From the NCBI GenBank assembly GCA_038146785.1, contig JAYQSI010000013.1:1-6172 (forward strand): a stretch of 6,172 nt of DNA, written 5' to 3'. Within the stretch, counting starts at the first letter, position 1. The number at the start of each line of letters is the position of its first letter. Positions 5,900 to 6,172 of this stretch are shown in pieces. The position numbers and the translations under genes are program-made. The notes beneath the pieces are model-generated. The model worked only from the letters and a program-made list of their open reading frames with translations. It did no database searches and was not told where the DNA came from. The DNA comes from VMDJ01 sp038146785. GTDB taxonomy: Bacteria > Pseudomonadota > Gammaproteobacteria > Chromatiales > Chromatiaceae.

Positions 5900-6004
5900 A
5901 CTGCAAACCAAGCACTGATTAACGAACAGCTTTTAAGAGGTGTTTAAGGGTTACTTGGATGCAACGCCAATTTCGGTAGGTATTCTTGAAGGCCCACCTT
6001 AAAC
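5900..6004 (+). pseudogene. Linker helix and start of a PAS domain of the CHASE sensor, frameshifted
   Basis: Directly after the stop at 5897-5899 the same frame gives TANQALINEQLLRG, the helix expected between the membrane and a PAS domain. Near 5940 the reading moves to another frame, FKGYLDATPISVGILEGP, a clear PAS first strand, which meets a TAA at 5999-6001. The 'YVN...GY..EEL' turn and helix that should come next in a PAS domain are not found in any frame before the following piece begins. Confidence 0.6.
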
Positions 6005-6172
6005 ATGTTTGTACTCGATGAAGAGCGTGATGAATTTAATCGTTTAGTCTGGGCATCTATGGATAACGACGAAAACTTCGTAACCACAGCGCAGATGCGT
6101 TTGGGTGATGGCTCGTCACGTTATTTTGAATTGGCCGGTCGTTATCGCCGCGAAGGTGAAAAGTTATTTGGC
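6005..6172 (+). CDS. C-terminal half of the CHASE sensor's PAS domain, open to the window edge
   Basis: An open frame of 56 codons runs off the end of the window. It reads FVLDEERDEFNRLVW, a helix, then AQMRLGDGSSRYFELAGRYR and EGEKLFG. This corresponds to the 'hpdDre.f...' helix and the following 'R...DGS.R.f...g' strands of a PAS domain. The ATG at 6005 is internal to the domain and not a start. Downstream sequence should show whether the protein ends in a kinase, GGDEF or EAL module. Confidence 0.65.
   Translation, partial: MFVLDEERDEFNRLVWASMDNDENFVTTAQMRLGDGSSRYFELAGRYRREGEKLFG

Overview
The window reads as chromosomal DNA of a Gram-negative bacterium. Base composition is moderate, and the genes are large membrane-bound signalling proteins with an exported sensor domain. 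A marine or aquatic gammaproteobacterium would fit the style of the proteins, but this is an inference and no taxon marker is present. Everything recognisable is on the + strand.

Layout: (1) positions 1-125 hold the last 40 codons of an unrecognised upstream gene. (2) After a 44-base gap, a single very large gene runs from 170 to 4882. Reconstructed across frameshifts it encodes roughly 1,570 residues: signal peptide, periplasmic ABC-substrate-binding-like sensor domain, one transmembrane helix, coiled coil, five PAS-type domains, HisKA, HATPase_c, receiver (REC) and HPt. It is therefore a complete unorthodox (tripartite hybrid) sensor histidine kinase with a built-in His-Asp-His phosphorelay. 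(3) Nine bases later, from 4892 to the window edge, a second sensor gene follows: two transmembrane helices flanking a periplasmic CHASE domain, then a PAS domain. Its output domain lies beyond the window.

The most striking property is reading-frame integrity. From about 355 to 3505 the kinase gene changes frame about twenty times, almost always by single bases. The encoded protein can nevertheless be followed domain by domain in the alternating frames. From about 3506 to 5835 there is no interruption. After about 5838 the frame breaks again, and a piece of the second gene's PAS domain seems to be missing. This patchiness looks more like uneven sequence quality than biological decay, but the sequence alone cannot settle it. 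The short open frames in 170-3500 should be read as pieces of one protein.

Functionally, the two genes look like one co-transcribed pair of membrane sensors. The first would sense a periplasmic ligand and cytoplasmic cues and pass phosphate from H (HisKA) to D (REC) to H (HPt), and then to an unseen response regulator. The second would sense another ligand through CHASE. No mobile element, CRISPR array, RNA gene, convincing terminator or previously undescribed system was found.
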